A DNA stretch of 64,000 nt from Callaeas wilsoni (taxonomy: Eukaryota; Chordata; Aves; Passeriformes; Callaeidae), in the NCBI GenBank assembly GCA_013398955.1, contig VWPU01014912.1, forward strand, positions 496,001-560,000, written 5' to 3'. Made by a program: the position numbers and the translations under genes. Positions within the stretch are counted from its first letter, which is position 1; each line of letters opens with the position of its first letter. Positions 36,880 to 48,988 of the stretch are shown in pieces. The notes under the pieces were generated by a model. That model searched no databases and was not told the DNA's origin. It saw only the letters and a program-made list of their open reading frames with translations.

Positions 36880-37645
36880 TAGAAGATTAGGGAAAGGCTG
36901 TGGATTTTGTCTATCTGGACTTTAGTAAAGCCCCTGACACCATTCCCACAGCATTCTCACAGAAAAACTGGCTGCTCAGGGCTTGGAAGGGTGCACTCTT
37001 TCCTGGGTAAAAAAATGGCTGGATGGTCAGGCCCTGAGAATAGTGGTGAATGGAGTTGAATCCAGCTGACAGCTGGTCCCTAGTGGGGTTCCCCAGGGCT
37101 CAGTATTTGGTTCAGTGCTGCTTAATATCTTTGTCAGTGATCTGGATGAGGGAAATGAAGTTCCCCTCAGTCAGTTTGAAAACGACACCAAGTTGGGTGG
37201 GAGTGTCGGTCTGCTGGAGGGCAGGAGGGCTCTGCAGAGGCTGATTGATGGGTTAAGGCCAGTTGTATCAGGTTCAATATGTATGAGTGCTGGGTCCTGC
37301 ACCTGGGTCACAACAAACCCAGGTAGTGTTACAGGCCGGGGGCTTAGTGGCTGGAAAGCTGCCTGGTAAAAAAGGACAGGGGAGTGCTCTTTGAAGACTG
37401 CTCATGAGCAGACTTTGAAGAGTGCTCATGAGCCAGCGGTGTGCCCAGGTGGCCTAGAAGGCCAGTGACTTATATCAGAAACATGCAAAAAGGCTGTCCA
37501 GGGAAGGAGTGGAGTCACCGTCCCTGGAGGTATTCAAAAGATGTGTAGATTGTCATGGTTTACTGGTGGGCTTGGCAGTTAGCAATTGGGCTTGATGATC
37601 TTAGTGGTCTTTTCCAAACTAAGTGAGTCTATGATTCTATGATCG
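36880..37645 (+). pseudogene. CR1 LINE with ORF2 end, internally deleted
   Basis: Sense CR1 of the type ending 'ggcttgatgatcttagtggt' then 'cttttccaaactaa...tctatgattctatgat'. Starting at about 36888 it carries the C-terminal palm of the reverse transcriptase: 'gtggattttgtctatctgga' then 'ctttagtaaagcccctgaca', 'tggggttccccagggctcag', and a frame reading DLDEGNE...[12 protein letters not shown], where the family has FADD, so the catalytic Ala-Asp-Asp is altered. After 'tatatcagaaac' (ends about 37482) the sequence jumps to 'aggctgtccagggaagg' (37491), omitting several hundred bases present in full-length relatives. A short tandem duplication sits at 37389-37435. Frameshifts and stops make it non-functional. 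Confidence 0.93.
37389..37435 (+). repeat. Short tandem duplication inside CR1
   Basis: Two nearly identical copies of about 23 bases, each containing ctttgaaga-tgctcatgagc and differing at one internal base (c/g). It lies within the CR1 copy where the family normally has a single variable segment. Confidence 0.8.
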
Positions 37646-39687
37646 CAGAGAAATAAAGAAGTTATTTTTCTGGGAAAGCACCTACTTTTATGTATTGATG
37701 AGAAATTTCACGGGAGCATATTCTGCTTTCAGAGACTCATACATAAATCAAGTTTATTTCAATAGAAACTTGTTACTTTTACTGGAGCAGCAGTATTGCA
37801 GAGACTTCTATAGAGATTCCAACCAGATTTGCCTTTAACTTCAAAACCCCCATTTTGCACTTGAATCAGCAATTTGAGCCTCCAGATCTGACAAAGTCAT
37901 CCAGAGGGAAATAAAATCTCCCATGAAGAGCTGGAGCCTTGCAGAATGTCCTAGAAAGAGTATCAGCTTGCTTTTCTTTACCCTTCCCCAGGCACCTCCT
38001 CCAGGCCACTCTCAGAGCCAGGATGTTGAGAAGCAGGAACCTTTTTTTCTAACCTGATATAACCATTCCTAATTTGGTATGCAATGAAGATTTTTTAAAT
38101 TAGAATTCGTGTGGGTAGGAGACCAATGAAAGGAACCATTGCAATTTTCTATTTTTCCTTATATTTATTACTCCTTATAAGATACCAACACTAAAGTCCT
38201 AGTATTTGATCTGGCTCCTTCTAAATACAGTAACTTCATTAACAGGAAGGACAAGGTCAGCATTAAGATCTGTCTATATAAAACTTTTGGTCAGTGATAA
38301 TACCAGATGATCTAGCCTCCATGTGACCCACTAAATCAGATACTTGATGACTTCTGGTTAGGAGAAACAAGCTAGAGTAAAGCATGACTAATATGTTCTC
38401 CTACTCACTGTGACCTGTTGTTTTGCTTGAATTGCTTGAACTTTAGGACTCACAATATCCTTTCCTACTTCTTCCTAACTTTTACAGTAGTGTTATTTTT
38501 CACCTGTCACTAGCTGCCATCTTTGGAGCTGAGCATCACCAATGTGAGCAGAACCCCAAAATTGCTCCAGACAGGAAATGAAAGTCCCTTTTATATCAAA
38601 ATGGAAAGGGAAGGAAATGAAATGATCTACAGTTTTGTGTCTAGACATCATTACATTCCATTCAGGAAGTTTCACACTGTGGATTTAATGTGCTATCTAG
38701 CAGGTGAGTAAAAGGAATGGAAATCAGATTTACTGTGTTCTCTGATGTTTCCAATAGGACTGATGTAGAAGATACCAATGGGAACTTTGTTAAGACTCTC
38801 TATGCTACGGTCTATCCATTTGTATAGTAATACAAATGTTTGCAAACATCTCTGAAAAGCTCGTATTTAAGCCCCAGAATTTTAACCTGAGGACTATTAT
38901 TAACTCTGACTGTTACCCAGACACATCACTGTGGTCCCCAAGCTGCTCCAAGCTGAATTCCTCTTCACATCCTAGTGAGCCTTTCTTTTCAACTTCTAAT
39001 GACTCTGGAAGAGCCATGCATAATAAATACATGGTTCACAGACAGCTACTTAGCCTGCTGTCTAACAAATCTCTAATTTGTTATCTAGTAAATATAGTAA
39101 CACTTAAAATACAGAGACTCAATCAATGAATCTCTCTCCCTGTCTCATGTATTTGGAATACACAAAATGCAATTCACTGCTGCTATTCATGGGCCAGCCA
39201 CTCAATATGTATTATATATTACAGTATATATACATGAACCATCTTTTAAAAAATGTGCAAAGAGCAGTAAAATGCTGAAGGAAAACATATTATTTGCTAT
39301 TCTCTCCTTGTCTCCTCTCCTATGATGTTCTTTGGCTGCCCTCAAAAGGGAAAACAAGGGAGTCAATTATCTGCAAAGGGAGTCAATTAATTGCAGCAAA
39401 TGCCTGAGTCTACACCTGATTTCAGTGTGCTATCCTTTATTTTATTACAGTAGGACCAGGCATATCTACTTCAGATTGGCAGGACAAAATTCCGTGCCTC
39501 ATGTGTAAATATTGTAATTCTTTGTGACAGATACTGTGAGTTACAAGGCAAAGGGAGGAAGCTACAAAAGCTAATAATCACAAATGAGGTTATTTAAAGG
39601 TTAACCATTCTCTGTATGAGATTCAACCAAAATGTTTGTTTATATTCCTGAAAGAGTATTATAACACCCTAAGTATGTTTCATTTCA
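37646..39687. other. Unique non-coding sequence
   Basis: No dispersed repeat recognised. A 190-bp open block at 38514-38703 is bounded by ...cactag and ...agcag|GTGAGT and resembles an internal exon, but its translation resembles no known protein. A 20-bp tandem duplication (gggagtcaatta units) lies at 39356-39395. Confidence 0.55.
39356..39395. repeat. 20-bp tandem duplication
   Basis: Two adjacent copies of aagggagtcaattaNNtgca with one to two differences, consistent with a local slippage duplication. Confidence 0.75.
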
Positions 39688-39746
39688 AGGACTGGACAAA
39701 ACAACCTCTAGCGGTCTCTATCAACTTCAACCATTCTGTGATCTGT
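39688..39746 (+). mobile_element. CR1 LINE terminal fragment
   Basis: 'ggactggacaaaacaacctc', 'tagcggtctctatcaacttc' and 'aaccattctgtgatctgtg' match the CR1 3' terminal block in sense orientation. The tail uses the TTCTGTGA variant. Only about 60 bases survive. Confidence 0.75.
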
Positions 39747-41458
39747 GTGGTAGCATGTCCCTCGAGTTTCCAGTGACAGAATGAGACTCTGTGAGTCTAG
39801 AGCAAATTTTTACATAATTGAAATACTGAAATTGAGAAATCTGTATCCTGTAGGTGCTGATTACCCCTACTAATGCATTTATTTAGTAGGAATTGTGTAA
39901 TTCTCTGCTTGTGGTAATGAAGGCATTGTACACTACCTGACAAAACACATTAAAGTTTGAAAGTGCTGCCTTAAGTGCATAGTAGTGATTTTTTGGTGGG
40001 TTGATAATTTTATCTCACTATTTGGTTTCATTACATGCAATCAATCATCTCCAGGGGGTTGGTTTTAAACAGCTCAGAAATTTTTGGGTTGAGGAGTACA
40101 CAGAATATTTTTCAGGGTTTTAATCTGCATGGGTGAGTGATCCTTCCCCTCTGCTTTTTTTAGTTTTGAAATAGAAAATAAGAAAGCTTGTCAAAGCCTT
40201 TGTTTTGTCTGGCTTCGTGTCAAATCCATGTAGAATTCTGCATTCTGGCTGTATTTTCATAGGCTGACCTGGATTTCACGAAATTAAAAAGATTTGTCAG
40301 CTTTCAGAAGTGCAGCTGAGATATCAGTTTGTAATTACATCTGAAATGTGGTCGTCAGTTGAGCTTACGTTTCATTGAAACCATTATTCTCAGCACTGTG
40401 TCTTTAAAACAGTATGTTTTGCCAAAGAATGCTGCAAATGATCTGTTTGAGACTAAAAAGCAAACCAAAACACATTAAATGGAAAACCCAACATAGGTAC
40501 CCAGGCTAATCAAACTCTTCCCTCCATTTTTGCTGTGACTCTCAAAATACTCAGTAGTTTTCTGCAGTGACACCAGCCACCCCTTCAACAGTCAGTTCTT
40601 CATCAAATCACTCAAAAAGACTGATTATTGGGAGGGAAAATGCAGGTAAGAATAGTATTTAAAAATACCCAACAAACCGGGAATGCTTTTCCAGTGTTGT
40701 GGTTTTGGGTTTTGGAATAAAGAATGACTATAGAATTGACAAGCAACTAAGAAACACTATGAACATTTGATATGAAATCTCAGAGAAGTTTATTTTTTCA
40801 GAAGAACATAAATACTACTGATAATGAATAAGGTTCAGTTCCAAAATCCTTCAAATATTTTGTTTTACTTCTATTTATGTTTGAGTTTTGTAATCTCTTT
40901 AGAGAAGATAAAGATGGAAATCTCTGATGATTTTGATATAAATAAATAATTAAATGATAATAGCCAGATTTGATAGCAATAATGATGATAACCATGAGAT
41001 ACAGAGAGCTGATGGTGACTAAAATATTTCTAAAATTCTGAAGATAGACCACAAAATTTTGAGATGGTAAGTGGAGGAGTTTTGCGTTTATTGTATGCTA
41101 CCATAGAACAAAGGACTTCACTTAGATGCAACAGTTTTTCCTGGGTTTATATAACTGTATTTGAGCCAAATCCAGGTCCTCGTCTAATTGATACAACCCA
41201 GAATTTCCATATTTGGAGAAGTTTATCAGTTACATTTAACAGGAAGTGAAGCTAATGATTGTTGATTACATGGACATAGTTATAAACAATGGAGCGTTTT
41301 AATGCTGATGTGGTGAGATTAGAGAGCTATTAGTGAAATCCCGAATTAAAAATATTTTTGGCCATGAATTGTGTGTGGTGGGAATCTCTATACCCTAGAG
41401 AAAACTAGTCAGCATTGAATTAAACATACACATATATGTTTAAAATAGAAACACTCAC

Positions 41459-41517
41459 ATATATATATGTGTGTGTGTACATATATATATGTAGATACAC
41501 ACACACACATATATATC
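41459..41517. repeat. (AT)n(GT)n inverted block, cruciform-capable
   Basis: atatatatgtgtgtgtg (41461-41477) is mirrored by cacacacacacatatatat (about 41498-41516). Between them is a 16-bp perfect palindrome, tacatatatatatgta (41478-41493). The arms are imperfectly matched in length, and the sequence could extrude a hairpin. Confidence 0.85.
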
Positions 41518-42158
41518 AGTTTCCTGATAGACAAGAGGAAGCCAAACTAAAATGCAAATATAACTTTTGGCACAGAGATCATGTCAACCCAAACAGACTA
41601 AAATTAGTTGATGGTTTTCCAAGTATAGATTTACATATAAAAAGAACAAAGCAGTTCAATTCTACATTTACTGACTAGAGACCACTTTATCCCAGAGGAA
41701 AGAGATATTCTTGAGTATGGCTGTTGTCCAAAGTATTATAATTAGGAGAAACTAAATGAGATTTTACTTTGGTCATGCGAAAGGATCTATTTTTCCCTTT
41801 GGCTTTTACCTGATGAATAGGTCAAAAATTCTGTACCCATTCAACTTAAAATATTGAAGATCCATTAACAAGATACAGAGAGGGAAAACAATGATGTTTC
41901 TTACTAGGAAACTTGTTTGGAGTTGATTTAATTTCTGGTTTAGGCGTTAAGGTTCCGCTGGCTAGTAATTTTGACAGGAAGTTGTGTTTGACATCCTATC
42001 CTGTAGTTGCATGCTGCCACTAAAGATACCTTTCTTCATCACGGGATGTGTGATGCAGAACTGAGTGGTGTACGCTTTGGTTGGGTATATAGCAAGGTAT
42101 GGTGTTTTCAGTGTTCAGCCTTTTTTCCTTTCTGTGAAAAATAGTTTACAGAAAAAAA

Positions 42159-42197
42159 CCCAAAACCACAACCCAAACCCAAACCCAAACCCAAACA
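42159..42197 (+). repeat. (AACCCA)n telomere-like hexamer run
   Basis: Four clean AACCCA units (about 42170-42195), preceded by degenerate aaaacccaaaaccac. The unit differs by one base from the vertebrate telomeric CCCTAA repeat. The run is short and flanked by A-rich DNA, so a slippage origin is the simpler explanation. Confidence 0.8.
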
Positions 42198-44206
42198 AAA
42201 TATATTTCTCCTGCTTTAGACAAAAGCAAAATTAAGAGTGTAAGAAAGGGTCATATTCGTTTTTTCTTTGAAACAGATTTATACGGTTTCAGGCAAATCC
42301 CTCCCACAGTAGAAATGGATTATGAAATTCTAAGACAGGATTGATTTTTGAGGACCAACCTACATTCTTCAGAACCCTTGAATCAAAAGGTTAAAACAGC
42401 AAATGACTTGTAACAAGTAGGAGTAATTATGGATGTCCTACTTTATCCACACTAGACATTAATTGTAAATCCTCTCATTGATAGCAAATGCCTGATCTGA
42501 CTGAAGCCTACGAAAGAGCTGCCAAGGACTTCAGAAGTTATTAAATGAGAATATACTTGTAGCACATGGCAAGGAAAGAGTATACTTCAGATACTAGGCT
42601 TTTATTAATTTGGGAAGATAATTAGCCTTCTTCCTCCCAAGCCTGCAATGACAAAAATCAAAGGATTTAAACCGATTTTCCCGTCAGAAATGACATTTCT
42701 TCCATTCCTAATTACAGTTAGGAGAGGACATATGCTCTGCAATCCCCATCTTCCATCTCTGACTTGCTACATTTTCTTGTGGAAGTGTACTTTAGTGCGT
42801 TTCACCTTAGTTTATTTGTTATTTAAGAAATGAGGCACCATACTCTTACATACTTTACGTGTAAGTGCCATAGAGTCTTTGGCTGAAAATCCTACTTCAA
42901 TGTAAAACAAGCAAATAAAGCTCCTTGGAATTTTCCCAGCAATATGTCAAAAGCAGAGGACAGCTGAGGAGCAGAGTGTTGTGTATGTGAAGGAGAAACT
43001 ACAGTTTTGGCTTCTTTCCTCCTTGCTACTTACGCACACAAAAACACATGCAAAAGCACTGGGGAGGGCATCACAGAGGAAGTGGGAGAATTTACGTTTG
43101 CAATACCTCAGCAAAATCTAGTGCTGGCTGGCCAAGTTGAAGTAACTTAAAAAGGGAAAAAAAAAAATCATTACATACTCAGTAAGCCCTTTTGTAGGTC
43201 CGTTCATAGATAAAGTCAAGGCAAGGGAAAAATTGTTAGGCAGTAAACAGCTGAATGTAAAGTGGCTGACACTGAGTTACTTAAATAGATATTTTAAAGT
43301 ATTTCCTTTTCCTCTTTAACAGAAAGTTCACTCAGAAGGACTGTACATATAGAGAATTCTTCCTGACCTCAGTGCTACAAATAAACAAAATTATTTTACC
43401 ACAGACAGTAATTAGACAGAGAATCATTAGTAAAATCCTGCTGTAAACTGTATGCTTGCTGGAGGAATAATCAAGGAGTCTCAACAGCGCTTTGCAGAAT
43501 TGCTCTTTCCTGTCCCTTTTGAATAAGCATTACCCATTTTCTTCATCCATCTATCAGAAAGGTTCCCATGCACATACTGAATGGATGTTTACCATAATCT
43601 GTCAAACCTCTGTGCTCAGCTTGCGGGAACTGCACATCTGCTTGCTGGATCTAAGGATGCTCAAGTGATGGTGGGGTTCTCGACAAAGGGAAATAAAGTA
43701 GTGATGTGCTTTGTCAAAGCATCCCATATATACAATGCTACAAACAAGCAAGCACTGTCTTAATGAAAGAATTAAGAAATGACACTACAAAATGTTTCCC
43801 TTATTCCAGACTTTGAGTGCAAGTATGTAATTTTGGCTGTATCACACAATAAAAATACACTGATTTATTCAAACTTTTACTTCCCAAGCCCCAAAACACT
43901 TTATGAGCTGTGCAACATATACAAGAACATTTTCACTTAAGACTAAATGCAGCAATTTCTGCAGTGGAGTTCTGCATCTGTTAATTAAGGTACATGTGTA
44001 GCCCAAATTTCATTTTACAATACCCTCGTGTGCCATCTCCATACCTCAGCCTGGGAACTAAAGCAGTGAGGTTGCCATTAATCTCTCCAAGCTTAGGAAT
44101 TCTCCCAGAGAGATTATGAAACTAGATTAAATCTATATAGGGAGCTCATGGGAGTGCAAAAGCAGATGCAGGTCAAAGTCCTGTATTGAGGGAACTCTGT
44201 TTCCCT

Positions 44207-44510
44207 ATCACAGAACCATAGAATGGTTTGAGTTTGGCGGGCACTAGATAATCTTTGAAGATCACCTAGTGCCATCCCCTCTGCCAGGGGCAGGGTCACT
44301 TTCTACCAGACCAGGTTCCTCAAAGCCCCATCCAGCCTGGCCTTGAACATTTTCAGGCATGGGGCATCCACAGCTTCTCTGGGCAACCTGTGCCAGTGCC
44401 TCACCACCCTCACAATAAAGATTTTCTTCTTAATATCTAATCTAAACTTGCGCTCATTCAGTTTGAAGACATTACCCTTTGTTCTATCATTTCCCCCTTA
44501 TCCTATCAGG
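44207..44510 (-). mobile_element. CR1 LINE 3' end
   Basis: Reverse-complement tail 'atcacagaaccatagaatgg', then 'gatcacctagtgccatcccc', 'ccagaccaggttcctcaaag', 'catggggcatccacagcttc', 'ctctgggcaacctgtgccag' and 'tcttcttaatatctaatcta', ending in the 'tttccccctta' block. About 300 bases, 5'-truncated. Open frames over it are CR1-derived. Confidence 0.95.
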
Positions 44511-45686
44511 ATACCAAAAAAGGTGAGTAGTATTAAACTTGCAAACTACAACAAAGATTTTCTTTATCCTTCCAAGAGATAAGAGTGGCATTTGGTCTCT
44601 GAAAATGTTCATTGAGTAGGAGGTAGGGCTTTTCAAGCATCATAATTGATAGATTTGTAATTAGCAAGCTTTGCAGCAGGAAGAAAATCATTGCATGATG
44701 ACTAGATTACCAACCCTGTTCTTTCATCCTGTTGCTTGTGATTTTGCAATGGCTCTGATTGTAGCTTCTCTGACATTTGCATATCTTCCTAAGCATTTGA
44801 GGTGCATGCTGATTTCATGTTTTATCTCCTTTTGATGTGTTGCAGGTGCTTGTCAGGGACTACCAGAATTTCTATTAGTGTCAGCTTTTATTTTATTGAA
44901 ATATTTGTATAGAATAATATATCACCTAAGCATAGCATGAGTCCACCTTAATCCAGCTGTGTGGAAAGGCTTACAGAAGGCACTGCATGCACTATAGAAG
45001 AGAGGTGGTTTGATCTGATCATTACAAGTAGATGGATAGGGAACTTTTTTTTACTGCACACAGTTCATGGGGGAGAATTTAAGAGTGGTTTTGCATACAT
45101 TTGTATTCAGCAGGTTATCTTTGCATATGACTGATGTGGCCGCCCCTTTTCCCTCAGTTGCTGCCTTTGCCTCATGATTAACACCAATCTAGCATCTTGT
45201 CACGACTGAGGCATCAGTGGGACTTCGGAGTCACGAATGTCCTCATGGCAAATACACTCAACAGCGACTGGAGCTAAAAGCCCAGTCTGCAAAAATGGGA
45301 CGTGTTGACAGCTGTGGAAAGGTATCATAGGGTACCATGTGCTATTAGGTTATTTGATCTTGTGCTTTGAGGTAAGAGTTTGGGCTGGTGACTTAGGACT
45401 GTTCCTCCAACTCATTATTTGTCAGCTTTCTTCACTTCTGGAACCTGCGTTTCTTCACCAACACTGATGATAAGATCAAAATATCCAACCATTTGATGTA
45501 TGAAGTTTTATTAATTGAGGTATTTGTAGAAATTTAGGATCTTTCTATGATGATACTTGTAGAAAATGACTAGCAGGTGCATAAGATTATTTTCACATAG
45601 CTGCAAGTACAGCCAGCATCACACACTATTTTTTAATGTCTCTTTCAGCCTGTATTCCATTCACTCATTTTTATTTGTTATTTTAG

Positions 45687-45781
45687 GGCTCAGTTCTGCA
45701 ATGACAGATAGGCAAATCACTTAGACAAAATTCCTGCAGAGTGACTCTTTTTGGGGCAGAGAAACTTGGTTCAGAGTGATG
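45687..45781 (+). repeat. Possible ancient repeat or non-coding exon
   Basis: The segment starts 'ggctcagttctgcaatgaca', a phrase that recalls old amniote repeat consensus sequences (ggctcagtcctgcaat...). It is also bracketed by a good acceptor (tttgttattttag) and donor (gatg|GTAAGT). All three frames are closed, so any exon would be non-coding. Both readings are tentative. Confidence 0.25.
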
Positions 45782-48700
45782 GTAAGTGGGCATTTAAATA
45801 ATAAAAAAGAATCTGTGTAAAAGAAATTCTTCATTAATTGGAAAAAAAAGATTACGAAAAGTGTGCTCAAAATTTGACTGCCCGGCTTATATCACGATAA
45901 TAAGAAATGTTGCTAGCATAGTGTTTAGTTTAGAGGAGTCATGAAAGCACTCAAATTCCCTTTTTTCTAGCCTTTGACTAATAACATGGAACAAAATATG
46001 AAATTTCCAACCCTCAGCACTGTATTTTGTTGTTTTCCTCAGTCTCAAAAGGGTTTTAGGATACCAATAGGTCTGTGCCTTCAAACAGGAATGAGACTAA
46101 AGTCATTTTCAGCCATCTCAAACTCTAGTATATGCAAATGGGGGGAACCGCAGTAATAAATTACAGATGGATTTTGATACTGTATTCAGTAGCCAAGGAT
46201 ACATGATACCATTGTATTTTTACCATTTCCGTATTTTTTGAGGATAGGAGAGGGTTGCATTTAATTTTTCTATATGTGATGGCTAGCTACAAAGACACTG
46301 GTTTCACACAGAGGTATAGCTGGAAAGTTGATGTGCCTTTTTTATTTATTTTTAATAACAATTCATTTCAGCAACCACAGTGAGGACACATGCTTTATAA
46401 AGCCTGGCATTATCTGATTATTATTTTTTAGATTAAAAAAAGGTCATTCAGGATTTTGAAAGATTTTTCTTGAACTTCAATACCAAGTTACATTCAAATC
46501 AGCAGTTCAAATCAGCAATCACTTTTAAGAATATTAGTTGGTTATTTTTTTTTATTGTGCTTCCTGGCTACAATGGAGAGCGTATTTACTTATAATTATG
46601 CCATTTTTATTACTAACCAAGTAGATGACACTGAATATTCATATTTCCAATGTAAAACCAACCTCCGGAAATTATAAGTAATACTTAAATCTTTTTTATT
46701 TCAGTAGTGATAACAGATATATTAGAAATATGGCTTCTTTATAAGAAATGGCTAAATTTGCAAGAACAGGTTTATGTGTTTTTCCTGAAGAAACTCTCTG
46801 TGATATAAAAATAAACCCTTGCTTTTTTAATGCTCTGTATTAATAACAGCACCTAGAAATAGTACAGAGTGCTGTGTTAGAATATACATCATGCAAACTC
46901 ATTTATAAGCAAATCTAAGTTTATGTATGAGAATAATGACAAAAGGGAGGTCTTTTGAAAGATAACTCATTTTTATAGAGGAAATGGCTCAGCTGCACTT
47001 GACAGTTTTTTTGAAAACAAAGAAATTAGACTTTGACCAGCAGCTCAACAGGGATTTTTGGCAAGGCTGGTTTTATCATTTGCAAGGGCCAACAACTCCC
47101 TCTGCCTCACATGCTACACAAGGAACAGTAAATGAGTTGGGGAAGGCTTTTATTTGCAGGAAGAAATGACAGTGCCAGGACCACTGAATTTTTAAAAAGA
47201 CGAAGATAAAACGTGTGCTTCTTTGCCCCTGCTTTAATGTGCTGACGTGCCAACATCACTTTAACAGATTAACAAAGTAGTGTTTGCAGAGATTGAACCT
47301 GCCTTTTACATGTTCAGTGGTACATTTGTAACCACTCACTCCTAGCATTCCCCCTCATTTCTTTGTAGAATTTAATCTCACTCAGATACAGTAAGTTAGA
47401 TGGACAGCTTATGCTGGATTCTCTCCCTAATGGGTATTGCCAGCAAGATTCAGGGCATTATGTACGATCTGTTGTCCTGCATCTCACAAGGAACCATTAT
47501 TCCACAGAGATACTTTCACAGGCTGTGCTACTCATAATGTCTTGAAGTAACCTCTCAGTCCTTTCTCCTCATTTGATTTACCCATGCTCATCACTTCCTT
47601 GCCATTTTCCTTCTGAAATTTTCCCCTTCCATTTTGTTTCCCTGTAGGTACTTTCATCTGGAGCTAATGACCTTTTGTAAATATTGCTGTCTTTATATTT
47701 TGATTCTAAAATGACATGTATGAGGGGATTCACAGCTATATTCAAGAGTAAATTTGTAGCCTGCCTTATTATTGACAACCAAAATACAGTATTTCTCCAA
47801 TAAGGTCTAACTTAGAAATGTTACCCCTCATTTCAGTGGTTTGGAGGCAAAAAATCATCACAGTACCATTTAATGATGAACTTTGGGTACCAGGTTTGAG
47901 TGTCTTGTTGAATACCACAGAAATGTTCCTTGCAAAAATATGTTTAATATTCAGAGGCGTGTGACCTTTGCTTTTGCAGTCAGATAAACCTTGGCTTCTT
48001 TTTTTCCTGTCTAAGATTACAAAGGTAAGAAAATAAGAAGATAAGGTAAATTACATATTTCTGCTTATTTCCATCTCCCACAAGGAATCTGAGAAGTACT
48101 TAGAATGGAATTATTTAGTTCAGATATTCTGTCCAGGAAAATGTTTCCACAAGCGTTTTACATACTTACTGTAAATAATACAATCACACGCTTCAATCAT
48201 AAATAAGCAAGGAGGAGCAGGAGAGAGAGAACTGAGGCATAAACAGAGATTTGAAGCCTGCTGCTGAATCTACGAGACAGCAGAATGCAGAGTGGTTGCT
48301 CCAGGTGACAGAGGAGAAACCAGGTCTACCAAGGATGACAAGGCTGGGTGAAAGAGCGAATGGAGGAGCTGGAAGTGTGAGACAGAAAAAAAGTGTGAAC
48401 TCCTGTGCAGGAGCTTCTGGCAGCTCCATTTGGAGGGGGTTTTTTGTGGTAGAGGAAATTTTGCAGGTTGTATTCTACTTTTTAACCATATCTTAAAGGA
48501 ACATGCAAGAACACAATGTGGGGATTTTTGGAGTTGGTTATGAAGATGGGTCATATCATAGCAAAAAAAAGAAAAAAGCATTTTGAGTACACTCTAGTAT
48601 CCTGAACATGTTTCTTGTTATAGAGGAAGAAAACAAGGATCAGCACACCACCTCTGGATAAACAGAAAGAAATGTGTTCATCACTTTGTTAAGCCAAAGA

Positions 48701-48928
48701 ATACTGAATGGTGCTCTCCAGGAAGCTATTACTGTGATTCTAGTGATGGAGATGGGTGAAGAATCTTTGGAGAACAAGATGGGAAAAATGGGTGGCTGTT
48801 CTCAGGCGTTCCCCTTAAGAGAAGTAGGAAGACTTGTTTAGGAAAGGGATAGACGTACATAAACACACAACACTAGATCCTGATGAAACTATGTACTTTC
48901 AAGAAGAGAGGAAAGCTGTTCTATTATT

Positions 48929-48930
<2 letters not shown>

Positions 48931-48974
<44 letters not shown>

Positions 48975-48988
48975 TATAGATCTATATA
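48931..48988. repeat. (TG)n(TA)n compound dinucleotide tract
   Basis: About six TG units run into about twelve TA units, then A-rich DNA and a 16-bp palindrome, tatatagatctatata (48973-48988). Alternating purine-pyrimidine DNA of this kind can adopt Z or cruciform forms. Confidence 0.92.

Larger units (their letters stand above)
39747..44206. other. Unique sequence with several simple repeats
   Basis: No gene or dispersed repeat recognised. Contains the cruciform-capable AT/GT block (41459-41517), the AACCCA run (42159-42197) and an A run at 43157-43167. Confidence 0.6.

Noticed and set aside
47981..48024. 44-bp block between gcttttgcag and aaag|GTAAGA
   Set aside because: Very short, Phe/Leu-rich because of a T run, and no partner exon found.
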